Shown in pieces: positions 1 to 7,965 of a stretch of DNA of 64,000 bases. The notes beneath the pieces are model-generated. The model had not been told where the DNA came from. It saw only the letters and a program-made list of their open reading frames with translations, and ran no database searches. How positions within the stretch are numbered: the stretch's first letter is position 1; every line of letters starts with the position of its first letter. A program made the translations under genes and the position numbers. Source of the DNA: Cupriavidus phytohabitans (GTDB taxonomy: Bacteria > Pseudomonadota > Gammaproteobacteria > Burkholderiales > Burkholderiaceae); assembly GCF_000426345.1 (NCBI RefSeq), contig NZ_AUFE01000004.1, forward strand, positions 124,001 to 188,000. Reading direction: 5' to 3'.

Positions 1-5
1 CGGGC

Positions 6-476
6 ATGAATGCGAACACGAGCCCATTGCACAAGCTGATGACCGGCGTGCACCGGCGCATGCCGGCGCGGGCGCGCGCGCTGCCGCTGGTGGCGGCGCT
101 GGAGCTGGCGCGCCGCGCCGGCTGGCTGGAGCCGCCGGCCGCGCTGGAAGGCCATGTGTTCCTGCTGACGGTGCAGGACCTGGGGCTGGAAGTGCCGTTC
201 CGCTGCGAAGGCGGGCGCTTCCGTACCGCCAGTGCCGGCAGCGGCGAACCAGCGCTGACGCTGCGCGCCGCCGCGGTGGACTACCTGCGGCTGCTCGGTG
301 GCGAGGCCGACACCGACACGCTGTTTTTCCAGCGCAAGCTGGTGATCAGCGGCGACACCGCGCTCGGGCTCGAGGTCAAGTACTGGCTCGATGCGGCGCC
401 GCGCCCGGCGTGGGTCAGCCAGGCGGCGGCGCGGCTGGTGGCGCTGCAGGGCGCGCTGACGGTACGCGCGGGCTAG
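6..476 (+). CDS. ubiT: UbiT-like SCP2-domain protein
   Basis: A 156-residue protein made almost entirely of an SCP2 sterol-carrier-like lipid-binding domain, as in the UbiT/YhbT family. UbiT works with the U32 proteins UbiU and UbiV in oxygen-independent ubiquinone synthesis, which denitrifiers need because they respire nitrogen oxides through quinones. There is no signal peptide, so it should act in the cytoplasm or at the membrane face. The ATG lies six bases from the window edge, so the ribosome site and any ubiU/ubiV upstream cannot be seen. The next gene converges on it. The family call rests on fold-like sequence pattern (internal L-x-L-x-G-D strand/helix segments) and on the denitrification context; a generic SCP2 protein is the alternative. 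Confidence 0.72.
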   Translation: MNANTSPLHKLMTGVHRRMPARARALPLVAALELARRAGWLEPPAALEGHVFLLTVQDLGLEVPFRCEGGRFRTASAGSGEPALTLRAAAVDYLRLLGGEADTDTLFFQRKLVISGDTALGLEVKYWLDAAPRPAWVSQAAARLVALQGALTVRAG

Positions 477-503
477 CCGGCGGCATGGCCAGGCCACGGC
501 CGT

Positions 504-2117
504 TCAGGCCGCTTCGCCATCCAGCATGTACCGGTTGCGGCCCGCGCGCTTGGCGCGGTACATCGCGCTGTCGGCTCGGTGCAGCAGCGGCTCCAGCCGC
601 GGCGACTCGGGCACGGCGCAGACCGCGCCGACGCTGATCGTTACCACGGGCTGCACCGGGGTGCCGCGGTGCGCGATGCCAAGCTCGCGTACCGCGGCGA
701 CCATGCGGCGCGCCACCTCGCGGGTTTCTTCGCGCGATGCGCCGGGCAGCACCGCCGCGAATTCCTCGCCGCCCAGCCGCGCGCAGAACTGCTCGCCCGC
801 TACCGTGCCCGCCAGCGTGCAGGCGATCTGGCGCAGGCAGTCGTCGCCCGCCAGGTGGCCATGCAGGTCGTTGTATTGCTTGAACAGGTCGACATCCAGG
901 ATCAGCAGTCCCAGAGGCTGGCCGCGCTCGTGCGCGCGCGTCACGGCGGCGAGCGACTCGCGCTGGAAGTAGCGCCGGTTGAAGATGCCGGTGAGCGCAT
1001 CGACGTCGAGGTCGGCCTGCACCTGCCACAGCTGCTCCTCGGTCTGGCCAAGGCGCGCGGTCAAGGCCAGCTCGCGCGACTGGAAGCGGCTGATGTCGCG
1101 CATGAACACCAGGCTGCCGATCTGCCTGCCGTCCAGGCGCGCGACGCTTTCGACAGCCAGCTCGAACGGGGCGCCCGGCGGCACGAACGGCGTGGCCGGT
1201 GCGAGGCCGGGCGCGGCCTGCGCGGATTCAGACGCCGAACCCTGAGCCGATCCCAGCGCCGATCCCAGCGCCGTCTCCCATCCCGCCGGCACCGGCCCGC
1301 CGCGGTGCAGCGCCGGCCACAACTGGGTCGCGGCGGGATTGAATTCCACGACCGTGCCCTTGGCGTCGACGATCACGCAGCCCTCGCGCAGCGCATCGAA
1401 CACGCGCAGCCGGGCGTAGTGGCCGATATCGTCGAGGTGCGTGCGCAGCGCGCAGAACCACACCAGTACCGCCATCAGCGAAAACGTGGCCGGGGTCAGG
1501 TCGCCGCCCAGCGGGCCGGTCCAGCGGTACAGGTACGCGACATGGGCAATCAGCGGCAGCGCCAGGCCGCCGGCCAGGATGGCGCGGCCGCGGCGCGACA
1601 GGGCGTCGTTGGGCACCTCGGCCGTTACCAGGAAATACCAGCTTAGCGCCAGCAGCGAGTAAGACCAGAAGGCCGCGACGGCGTAGCCCGCGCCATGCTC
1701 GAACACCGCGCCGGGCGCGACCCCGGGCGGCATCAGCGTGATGCGTGTCCAGACCAGGTGGTGGCGCTCGTTGGTGAAGACCAGCACCACCGTCACCACT
1801 GCGGCCAGCACTGGCAGCCACAGCCGCGACCATGGCACCACGTAGCGCGGGCGGCTCAGGTGCACCATCGCCACCAGCCAGCCGATCGGCACCGCGACAA
1901 TGCCGATGTACTGGATCTTGGCCCACAGGATGCGCCCGGGCAGGTCGGTCGAGCTGATCTCAAGCAAGCGTCCGCCGCTCCAGACCACCGCGCCGAAGGC
2001 CAGCACCAGGAACGCCTGGACGGTGGGGTCGTCGCGCCGGGGCCAGGTGGCGATGGCCATGCCGATGCAGCAGACGACGGCGACGGTGAGCAGCAGGACC
2101 AGTGGATATGAGGGCAT
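504..2117 (-). CDS. 7TM-sensor diguanylate cyclase
   Basis: A 537-residue membrane protein. Residues about 1-220 form seven hydrophobic helices of the histidine-kinase N-terminal 7TM type, about 235-350 look like a PAS fold, a short coiled coil follows, and about 365-530 is a GGDEF domain. The active site reads GGEEF (in ARLGGEEFAAVLPG), expected for a working cyclase making cyclic di-GMP from two GTP. The RxxD inhibitory site normally five residues before GGEEF is absent (AGEQ lies there), so product feedback at that site is unlikely. A low-complexity run rich in Ser, Ala and Gly-Ser repeats lies near residues 285-300. It converges on the ubiT-like gene. The ligand is unknown. Confidence 0.88.
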   Translation of the reverse strand: MPSYPLVLLLTVAVVCCIGMAIATWPRRDDPTVQAFLVLAFGAVVWSGGRLLEISSTDLPGRILWAKIQYIGIVAVPIGWLVAMVHLSRPRYVVPWSRLWLPVLAAVVTVVLVFTNERHHLVWTRITLMPPGVAPGAVFEHGAGYAVAAFWSYSLLALSWYFLVTAEVPNDALSRRGRAILAGGLALPLIAHVAYLYRWTGPLGGDLTPATFSLMAVLVWFCALRTHLDDIGHYARLRVFDALREGCVIVDAKGTVVEFNPAATQLWPALHRGGPVPAGWETALGSALGSAQGSASESAQAAPGLAPATPFVPPGAPFELAVESVARLDGRQIGSLVFMRDISRFQSRELALTARLGQTEEQLWQVQADLDVDALTGIFNRRYFQRESLAAVTRAHERGQPLGLLILDVDLFKQYNDLHGHLAGDDCLRQIACTLAGTVAGEQFCARLGGEEFAAVLPGASREETREVARRMVAAVRELGIAHRGTPVQPVVTISVGAVCAVPESPRLEPLLHRADSAMYRAKRAGRNRYMLDGEAA

Positions 2118-2296
2118 GTACCGGGGCGCGTCCTGTACCAGTCCTGTGCGGAGATCCGCCAGCCGGGACGGCGGCGCAGGCGGATCGGGGTGTCATGATT
2201 TGCATGATACCGGGGCGCGCGGGTTGCCATGGCAAGGCACGCAGGAAAAATTGGCCGCGGCGTGCCGGCACGCAACGCCACGGCGCTCGAGCCGGG

Positions 2297-2728
2297 TCAG
2301 TTCGCGCGCGGACGCGGTGTCTCGCGGACCAGCCAGGCGGGAATGTCCGTGACGGCCTTGGCGCCCGTGGTCCAGTCGGTCAGCGGGCCCTGCATGAGCA
2401 GGTGGCCCCAGCCATCGATCCATTTCTGGTGGGCGCGCGCCAGCAGCTCCAGCATGGCCGACGCATAGTGCAGCGGCCCGCCCAGCAGCGGCAGCTCGCT
2501 GGCGATCTCGCGCGCGTAGAGACTCTCGGGATCCTGTTCCATCAGCAGGCCCACGGCGTCGAAGCGCAGTTCGTCCGCCATGCTGCGTGCAAATTCCAGG
2601 TTCAGCTCGGCCATGCGGCGCCACGTGTCGGCCAGGTCTGCCTGCATGGACTGGAACTGTTGCAGGCTGCCAAAGCCTGCCGTGAAAACGGCAGGGAATG
2701 GCCAGAAGGCTTGCGTTGCGGTCATCAT
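2297..2728 (-). CDS. Small phasin-like hypothetical protein
   Basis: About 143 residues from the chosen ATG, preceded by GGAG eight bases upstream; an earlier ATG nine bases upstream has the GGAG touching it and is less likely. The sequence starts with an aromatic-rich FWPFPAVF segment and continues as amphipathic helices with regularly spaced Gln, Met and Ala, the pattern seen in phasin-family proteins that coat polyhydroxyalkanoate granules. No enzyme motif, signal peptide or membrane helix is visible. It lies tail to tail with nothing and directly downstream (same strand) of norR with a gap of about 140 bases. Phasin is an inference from composition; otherwise this is a hypothetical protein. 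Confidence 0.55.
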   Translation of the reverse strand: MMTATQAFWPFPAVFTAGFGSLQQFQSMQADLADTWRRMAELNLEFARSMADELRFDAVGLLMEQDPESLYAREIASELPLLGGPLHYASAMLELLARAHQKWIDGWGHLLMQGPLTDWTTGAKAVTDIPAWLVRETPRPRAN

Positions 2729-2869
2729 CTTGGGCATCTCCGGTTGGATCCACAGGTTGCGCCGGCCGCAGGGTGCTGATGACAGCACATGCATGTTGCA
2801 CTGCAAACGACGCCTGACTAGCTTAAGCAGATCAGACGATCTTTGCCATCGCCGATGCCGCGCACGCCC

Positions 2870-4435
2870 TCACTTGCAGCCCAGGCGCCTGGCCAGCTTG
2901 TGCAGGTTGCTGGCGTCCACGCCGAGTTGCCGCGCCGTCTGCGCCCAGTTGCCGCCGTGGGCCTGCAGCGCCTGCTCGATGCAGGCGCGCTGGGTCTGGT
3001 CGACGGCGTCGCGCAGGCTCATGCCGGGGACGATCGCTGGCAGCGCTGCATGGGCGGCATGCGCGGCTTGCGCCAGCCCCGAAGGCGGCGCATCGAGTCC
3101 GTCCAGGTCAAGCAGCTCCGTCTCCAGCGTGACGATGTCGTTGCGGCCGGCGCCCCGGCTGACCGCGCGCAGCGCGGCGCGGCTGAGCACGTGCTCGAGT
3201 TCGCGCACGTTGCCGGGCCAGCGGTAGCGCCGCAGCGCATCCTGTGCCGCCGGCGACAGGCGCAGGCTGCGCAGGCCCAGGCGGGCGCGGTTCAGCTCCA
3301 GGAAGCGCCCGGCCAGCAGCAGCACGTCGTTGCCGCGCTCGCGCAGCGGCGGGATCGGGATCGGGTAGACCGACAGGCGGTGGTACAGGTCGGCGCGGAA
3401 CGAGCCATCGCGCACATGTTCGCGCAGGTTGCGGTTGGTGGCGGCGATCACGCGCACGTTGACGCGGCGTGGCCGGTCCGAGCCCAGCCGCTGGATCTCG
3501 CCGTTCTGCAGCGTGCGCAGCAGCTTGGCCTGGATCGACAGCGGCAGCTCGCCGACTTCATCGAGGAACAGCGTGCCGCCGTCGGCGGCCTCGAAGCGTC
3601 CCGGGCGTTCGCCGGTGGCGCCGGAGAACGCGCCGCGGGCGTGGCCGAACAGCTCGCTCTCGGCCAGGGACTCGGGCAGCGCCGCGCAGTTGACGTGTAC
3701 CAGCGGCTGCGCGCGCCGGCGTGACTGGCGGTGCAGCCGGTGCGCGAACAGCTCCTTGCCGACGCCGGTCTCGCCCAGCAGCAGCACCGGCAGTTCGGTA
3801 TCGGCAACCACTTCCAGCTCGTGCAGCAGGTTGGCGATGGCCTCGCTCTGGCCGACGATCTCGCCGGTGATGTCGCCGGCGCCCGCCGTGCCTTCGTCGG
3901 CAACGGGCTTGCCCCGTGCCACCTGCAGCGCCAGGATCTCGGCCTCGAGCCGGGTGGTGCGGATCGCTGCCTCGACCACCACGGTGAGCCGCTGCAGCTC
4001 GGCCTGTGCGGCGGCGTCGAAGGTGCCCACGGCGAGCGCATCGAGGGTCAGCACGCCCCATGGCTGCCCTTCGACCTCCAGGCTGGTGCCCATGCAGTCA
4101 TGCACGGGCAGCGGCTCGCCCACGTGCTCGTCGATCAGGCCGTCGTACGGGTCGGGCAGCACGCTTTCATGGTGGAAGCAGGTCACGCCGCGCCGCGCCA
4201 GGATTGCCGCGAGGCGCGGATGCAGGGCTACGGCAAAGCGCCGGCCCAGCGCGTCGCGGACCAGGCCGTCCACTGCCATGGGACGCAGGTGGTCTTCCTC
4301 CAGCCGCAGCAGCGCCACGGCGCCGCAGCGGAAATGCCCGCGCAGCCCGCTGACCAGGCGCTGCAGGCGCACGGCGTGGGGCAGGTCGGCCACCAGGTCA
4401 GCCAGCAATTCGGGAACGATCGCTGAATTCGTCAT
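2870..4435 (-). CDS. norR: NO-responsive sigma-54 activator NorR
   Basis: A 521-residue enhancer-binding protein. The order is an N-terminal GAF domain (about 1-170, which in NorR carries the mononuclear iron that senses NO), a central AAA+ domain with Walker A GETGVGKE, the sigma-54 contact loop as GAFSGA (Ser replacing the common Thr), Walker B TLFLDEVGE, and a C-terminal Fis-type helix-turn-helix (NWAQTARQLGVDASNLHKL). It would activate the divergent norA-norB operon in response to NO. The ATG chosen has AGGTG nine bases upstream; a GTG twelve bases earlier is open but unsupported. Two perfect and one partial GGT-N7-ACC operator sit between norR and norA. The match to Ralstonia/Cupriavidus NorR is strong. 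Confidence 0.95.
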   Translation of the reverse strand: MTNSAIVPELLADLVADLPHAVRLQRLVSGLRGHFRCGAVALLRLEEDHLRPMAVDGLVRDALGRRFAVALHPRLAAILARRGVTCFHHESVLPDPYDGLIDEHVGEPLPVHDCMGTSLEVEGQPWGVLTLDALAVGTFDAAAQAELQRLTVVVEAAIRTTRLEAEILALQVARGKPVADEGTAGAGDITGEIVGQSEAIANLLHELEVVADTELPVLLLGETGVGKELFAHRLHRQSRRRAQPLVHVNCAALPESLAESELFGHARGAFSGATGERPGRFEAADGGTLFLDEVGELPLSIQAKLLRTLQNGEIQRLGSDRPRRVNVRVIAATNRNLREHVRDGSFRADLYHRLSVYPIPIPPLRERGNDVLLLAGRFLELNRARLGLRSLRLSPAAQDALRRYRWPGNVRELEHVLSRAALRAVSRGAGRNDIVTLETELLDLDGLDAPPSGLAQAAHAAHAALPAIVPGMSLRDAVDQTQRACIEQALQAHGGNWAQTARQLGVDASNLHKLARRLGCK

Positions 4436-4454
4436 GGTGAAAAACACCTGATAA

Positions 4455-4509
4455 GGTAATTAGTACCATGGGAAGTGTAAGGTATTTATAACCATTCGTA
4501 TAGCAACCC
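4455..4509. promoter_or_regulatory. Three NorR operator sites
   Basis: Two perfect copies of the NorR motif GGT-N7-ACC lie at 4455-4467 (GGTAATTAGTACC) and 4481-4493 (GGTATTTATAACC), 26 bases apart. A weaker copy follows at 4497-4509 (CGTATAGCAACCC), which keeps the GT and CC positions. Three upstream sites are the known arrangement for NorR-type activators. They lie 13 or more bases upstream of the -24 element, in the position of an enhancer. Confidence 0.85.
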
Positions 4510-4521
4510 ATTGATCTGGAA

Positions 4522-4537
4522 TGGTTTTTTTCAGGCA
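4522..4537 (+). promoter_or_regulatory. Sigma-54 promoter of norAB
   Basis: TGG at 4522-4524 and GGCA at 4534-4537 place the invariant GG (4523-4524) and GC (4535-4536) exactly ten bases apart, as required for -24/-12 recognition by sigma-54. The spacer is a run of T. Transcription should start near 4547, about 40 bases before the norA ATG. The -12 element is AGGCA rather than TTGCA. Confidence 0.8.
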
Positions 4538-4588
4538 CGCTCCTCGCGTTATGTCAGGCAGACGCAACTTCCCACACAGGAGCACCTC

Positions 4589-5305
4589 ATGACCTTCCAG
4601 GACCAATCGCTCGGCCAACTGGCCCGCCGCATCCCCGGCGCGACGCGCATCTTCCATGATTACGCGCTCGACTTCTGCTGCGGAGGCAAGCAGACCCTGC
4701 GCGATGCCGCGCTCGAAAAGGGCCTTGATGCCGCCGCCATCGACAGCATCGAAGCGCGGCTGCATGCCCTGCACGACGATGCCGCACCCGCCGGACAGGA
4801 CTGGAACACCGCCACGCCGGCCGCGCTGATCGACCATATCCTGACGCGCTTTCACGCCCGTCACCGCGAGCAGCTCCCCGAACTGATCCGGCTCGCAAGC
4901 CGGGTCGAGCAGGTCCATGGCGACCGGCCCGATTGCCCGGTCGGCCTGGCCGACCACCTGACCGCCATGCTCGGCGAGCTGGAAACCCATATGCAGAAGG
5001 AAGAGCAGGTGCTGTTCCCGATGCTGACGCGCGGCCTGCAGGCCGCCGCCGGCCGCCCCATCGCGGTGATGCGCATGGAGCATGACGACCACGGCGTGGC
5101 GCTGCAGCGGATGGCCGCGCTGACCAACGACATCACGCTGCCGCGCGCGGCCTGCAATACCTGGCGCGCGCTTTACCTGGGCCTGCGCGCGCTGCGCGAA
5201 GACCTGATGGAACACATCCACCTGGAAAACAACGTGCTGTTCGAGAACGCCGCAGTGGCCGCCACCGTGCCCGCCACCGGTTGCGGCTGCGCGAGCCACG
5301 CCTGA
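4589..5305 (+). CDS. norA: Di-iron NO-binding protein NorA (RIC family)
   Basis: A 238-residue cytoplasmic protein of the YtfE/ScdA/DnrN family. An N-terminal ScdA_N region with the DFCCGGKQTL cysteine motif (about residues 20-40) is followed by a hemerythrin-like four-helix domain with His and Glu ligands (FHARHREQ, ETHMQKEEQ, MEHDDHG, MEHIHLENN). The NorA family binds NO at a di-iron centre and is reported in Ralstonia to lower free cytoplasmic NO; E. coli YtfE is linked to iron-sulfur repair. The ATG at 4589 has AGGAG about eight bases upstream. It is the first gene of the NorR-controlled operon, 37 bases ahead of norB. Confidence 0.94.
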   Translation: MTFQDQSLGQLARRIPGATRIFHDYALDFCCGGKQTLRDAALEKGLDAAAIDSIEARLHALHDDAAPAGQDWNTATPAALIDHILTRFHARHREQLPELIRLASRVEQVHGDRPDCPVGLADHLTAMLGELETHMQKEEQVLFPMLTRGLQAAAGRPIAVMRMEHDDHGVALQRMAALTNDITLPRAACNTWRALYLGLRALREDLMEHIHLENNVLFENAAVAATVPATGCGCASHA

Positions 5306-5342
5306 ACCGCGCACCACCCATCACAACCAACGAAATCGCATC

Positions 5343-7631
5343 ATGGGTTCCTACCGCAGACTCTGGTTCTTGTTGATCGCCGTGCTGGCGGTCACTTTCT
5401 CCCTGCTCGGCTACTACGGCGTCGAGGTGTACCGGCAGGCCCCGCCAATGCCGGACAAGGTGGTCACGGCCGAAGGCCGCACCCTGTTCACCGGCGAAGA
5501 GATCCTGGACGGCCAGACGGCCTGGCAGTCGGTGGGCGGCATGCAGCTCGGCTCGATCTGGGGCCATGGCGCCTACCAGGCGCCGGACTGGACCGCCGAC
5601 TGGCTGCACCGCGAACTGACCGCGTGGCTCGAACTGGCGGCGCAGGATACGTACGGCCGTCCGTACGCCAAACTGGCCGCGCCCGAACAGGCCGCGCTGC
5701 GCGAGCAGTTGCGCACGGAATACCGCGGCAACGCCACCGACCCGGCCACCAATGTGCTGACCGTGTCGAAGCGCCGCGCACAGGCCATCGCCAACACCGC
5801 GGCCTACTACGACCAGCTCTTCTCCGACGCGCCGGCGCTGCACACCACGCGCGATCACTTCGCCATGAAGGAGAACACGCTGCCCAGCGCCGAGCGGCGC
5901 CAGCAGCTGACGCAGTTCTTCTTCTGGACTGCATGGGTCGCCTCGACCGCGCGCCCGGGGCAGGAAGCCACCTACACTAACAACTGGCCGCATGAGCCGC
6001 TGATCGGCAACAAGCCGACCAGCGAAAACGTGGTGTGGTCGGTGATCAGCGTGGTGGTGTTGCTGGCTGGCGTGGGCTTCCTGGTGTGGGCGTGGGCTTT
6101 CCTGCGCGGCAAGGAAGAGACGCCGCCGCAGGCGCCCGCGCGCGACCCGCTGCTATCGGTGGCGCTGACCCCGTCGCAGCGCGCGCTCGGCAAGTACCTG
6201 TTCCTGGTGGTGGCGCTGTTCGTGTTCCAGGTGTTCCTGGGCGGCTTTACCGCGCACTACACCGTCGAGGGGCAGAAGTTCTACGGCATCGACGTATCGC
6301 AGTGGTTCCCCTACGCGCTGGTGCGCACCTGGCATATCCAGAGCGCGCTGTTCTGGATCGCCACGGGCTTCCTGGCCGCGGGCCTGTTCCTGGCGCCGCT
6401 GATCAACGGCGGCAAGGACCCGAAGTTCCAGCGGCTCGGCGTTGATGTCCTGTTCTGGGCACTGGTGGTCGTGGTGGTGGGCTCGTTCGCCGGCAACTAC
6501 CTGGCGATCGCGCAGAAGCTGCCGCCGCACCTGAACTTCTGGCTGGGCCACCAGGGCTATGAATACGTCGACCTGGGCCGGCTGTGGCAGATCGGCAAGT
6601 TCGCCGGCATCCTGATCTGGCTCGTGCTGATGATGCGCGGCATCCTGCCGGCGCTGCGCGCGCGCGGCACCGACCGCAACCTGCTGGCGCTGCTGACCTC
6701 GTCGGTGGTGGCGATCGGCCTGTTCTACGGCGCGGGCCTGGCCTACGGCGAGCGCACCAGCCTGACGGTGATGGAGTACTGGCGCTGGTGGGTGGTGCAC
6801 CTGTGGGTGGAAGGCTTCTTCGAGGTCTTCGCCACCACCGCCCTGGCCTTTATCTTCGCCACGCTGGGGCTGGTGTCGCGCCCGATGGCGACCGCGGCCA
6901 GCCTGGCCTCGGCGTCGCTGTTCATGCTCGGCGGCATCCCCGGCACCTTCCACCACCTGTACTTTGCCGGCACCACCACGCCGGTGATGGCGGTCGGCGC
7001 CGCGTTCAGCGCGCTGGAAGTGGTGCCGCTGATCGTGCTGGGCCATGAGGCCTGGGAGAACTGGAGCCTGAAGCAGCGCGCGCCGTGGATGGCAGACCTG
7101 AAGTGGCCGCTGATGTGCTTCGTCGCGGTGGCGTTCTGGAACATGCTGGGCGCCGGCGTGTTCGGCTTCATGATCAACCCGCCGATCGCGCTGTACTACA
7201 TCCAGGGCCAGAACACCACGCCGGTCCATGCGCATGCGGCGCTGTTCGGGGTCTACGGCTTCCTGGCGCTGGGCTTCACGCTGCTGGTGCTGCGCTATGT
7301 GCGGCCGGCCTACCGGCTGAGCCCGGCGCTGATGAAGACGGCTTTCTGGGGCCTGAACGCCGGCCTGGTGCTGATGATCGGCACCAGCCTGCTGCCCGTC
7401 GGCATCATCCAGTTCCTGGCCAGCGTCGAGCATGGCACGTGGTATTCGCGCAGCGAGGAGTTCATGCAGCAGCCGATCCTGCAGACGCTGCGCTGGGTGC
7501 GCACGTTCGGCGACGTGGTGTTTATCGTCGGCGCGGTGTCGTTTGCCTGGCAGGTGGTGCTGGGGCTGGCGAACCGCACCCCGGCCGCGGCGGACGCGGC
7601 GGCCGTGAGGATGAAGGCGGCGGCGCGCTGA
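5343..7631 (+). CDS. norB: Quinol-dependent nitric oxide reductase
   Basis: A 762-residue single-subunit qNOR that reduces two NO to N2O with electrons from quinol. The N-terminal extension (one helix then about 200 periplasmic residues) replaces the NorC subunit, followed by about 12-13 transmembrane helices of the heme-copper oxidase superfamily. Visible ligand segments include TWHIQSALFW, the conserved HLWVEGFFE with its glutamates, FHHLYFAG (the His-His pair at the non-heme iron) and PVHAHAALFGVYG. Length and architecture match the Ralstonia NorB/NorZ enzymes. It forms an operon with norA and is followed by a strong hairpin terminator, so transcription of the unit appears to end here. Confidence 0.96.
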   Translation: MGSYRRLWFLLIAVLAVTFSLLGYYGVEVYRQAPPMPDKVVTAEGRTLFTGEEILDGQTAWQSVGGMQLGSIWGHGAYQAPDWTADWLHRELTAWLELAAQDTYGRPYAKLAAPEQAALREQLRTEYRGNATDPATNVLTVSKRRAQAIANTAAYYDQLFSDAPALHTTRDHFAMKENTLPSAERRQQLTQFFFWTAWVASTARPGQEATYTNNWPHEPLIGNKPTSENVVWSVISVVVLLAGVGFLVWAWAFLRGKEETPPQAPARDPLLSVALTPSQRALGKYLFLVVALFVFQVFLGGFTAHYTVEGQKFYGIDVSQWFPYALVRTWHIQSALFWIATGFLAAGLFLAPLINGGKDPKFQRLGVDVLFWALVVVVVGSFAGNYLAIAQKLPPHLNFWLGHQGYEYVDLGRLWQIGKFAGILIWLVLMMRGILPALRARGTDRNLLALLTSSVVAIGLFYGAGLAYGERTSLTVMEYWRWWVVHLWVEGFFEVFATTALAFIFATLGLVSRPMATAASLASASLFMLGGIPGTFHHLYFAGTTTPVMAVGAAFSALEVVPLIVLGHEAWENWSLKQRAPWMADLKWPLMCFVAVAFWNMLGAGVFGFMINPPIALYYIQGQNTTPVHAHAALFGVYGFLALGFTLLVLRYVRPAYRLSPALMKTAFWGLNAGLVLMIGTSLLPVGIIQFLASVEHGTWYSRSEEFMQQPILQTLRWVRTFGDVVFIVGAVSFAWQVVLGLANRTPAAADAAAVRMKAAAR

Positions 7632-7687
7632 AGCGCGCGGCTACGAGGCAGTATTGAAGCAGCAAGAGGTAAGGAGAGGCAGTACTT

Positions 7688-7718
7688 GCCCGCCCGGTTT
7701 CCGGGCGGGCGTTTTTTT
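7688..7718 (+). terminator. Rho-independent terminator after norB
   Basis: A perfect 10-base stem (GCCCGCCCGG / CCGGGCGGGC) with a TTT loop, followed one base later by seven T. It lies 56 bases after the norB stop. Confidence 0.93.
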
Positions 7719-7965
7719 GCGTCAGTTGTAGCCCAGCACCGCGATCGTCGCGACGTCTGGCCGATCGTTCGAGTTGTCCGTCAGCACTTCCGTAGGGGTC
7801 CGTTGCCCGAGGGCGCGAGACTCGGGTCGAGCCTGGCTCGCCCAATGCGGCCTGGTCTGCGCGGCCTGCCGGCTAGCGCCAGGCAAAGATAAGTGAACGG
7901 AGGCTATGCTTGTCGTGGCGTTCATATGCGTTTCCCGGTAAGTAGCTCTTCAGATCATCGCCTCG
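7719..7965. other. Intergenic stretch with no convincing gene
   Basis: About 250 bases between the norB terminator and the DUF3422 stop codon. A 67-codon minus-strand frame (7722-7925, ending VLGYN) is open but has no ribosome site, no recognised domain and no signal sequence. Its ending recalls the end of some small DUF4148-type exported proteins only in a three-residue GYN match, which is not enough to call a gene. No repeat or RNA is evident. Confidence 0.5.

Noticed and set aside
7722..7925. Possible small minus-strand protein ending in VLGYN
   Set aside because: No ribosome site, no domain and no signal; three shared residues with small exported proteins are not evidence.
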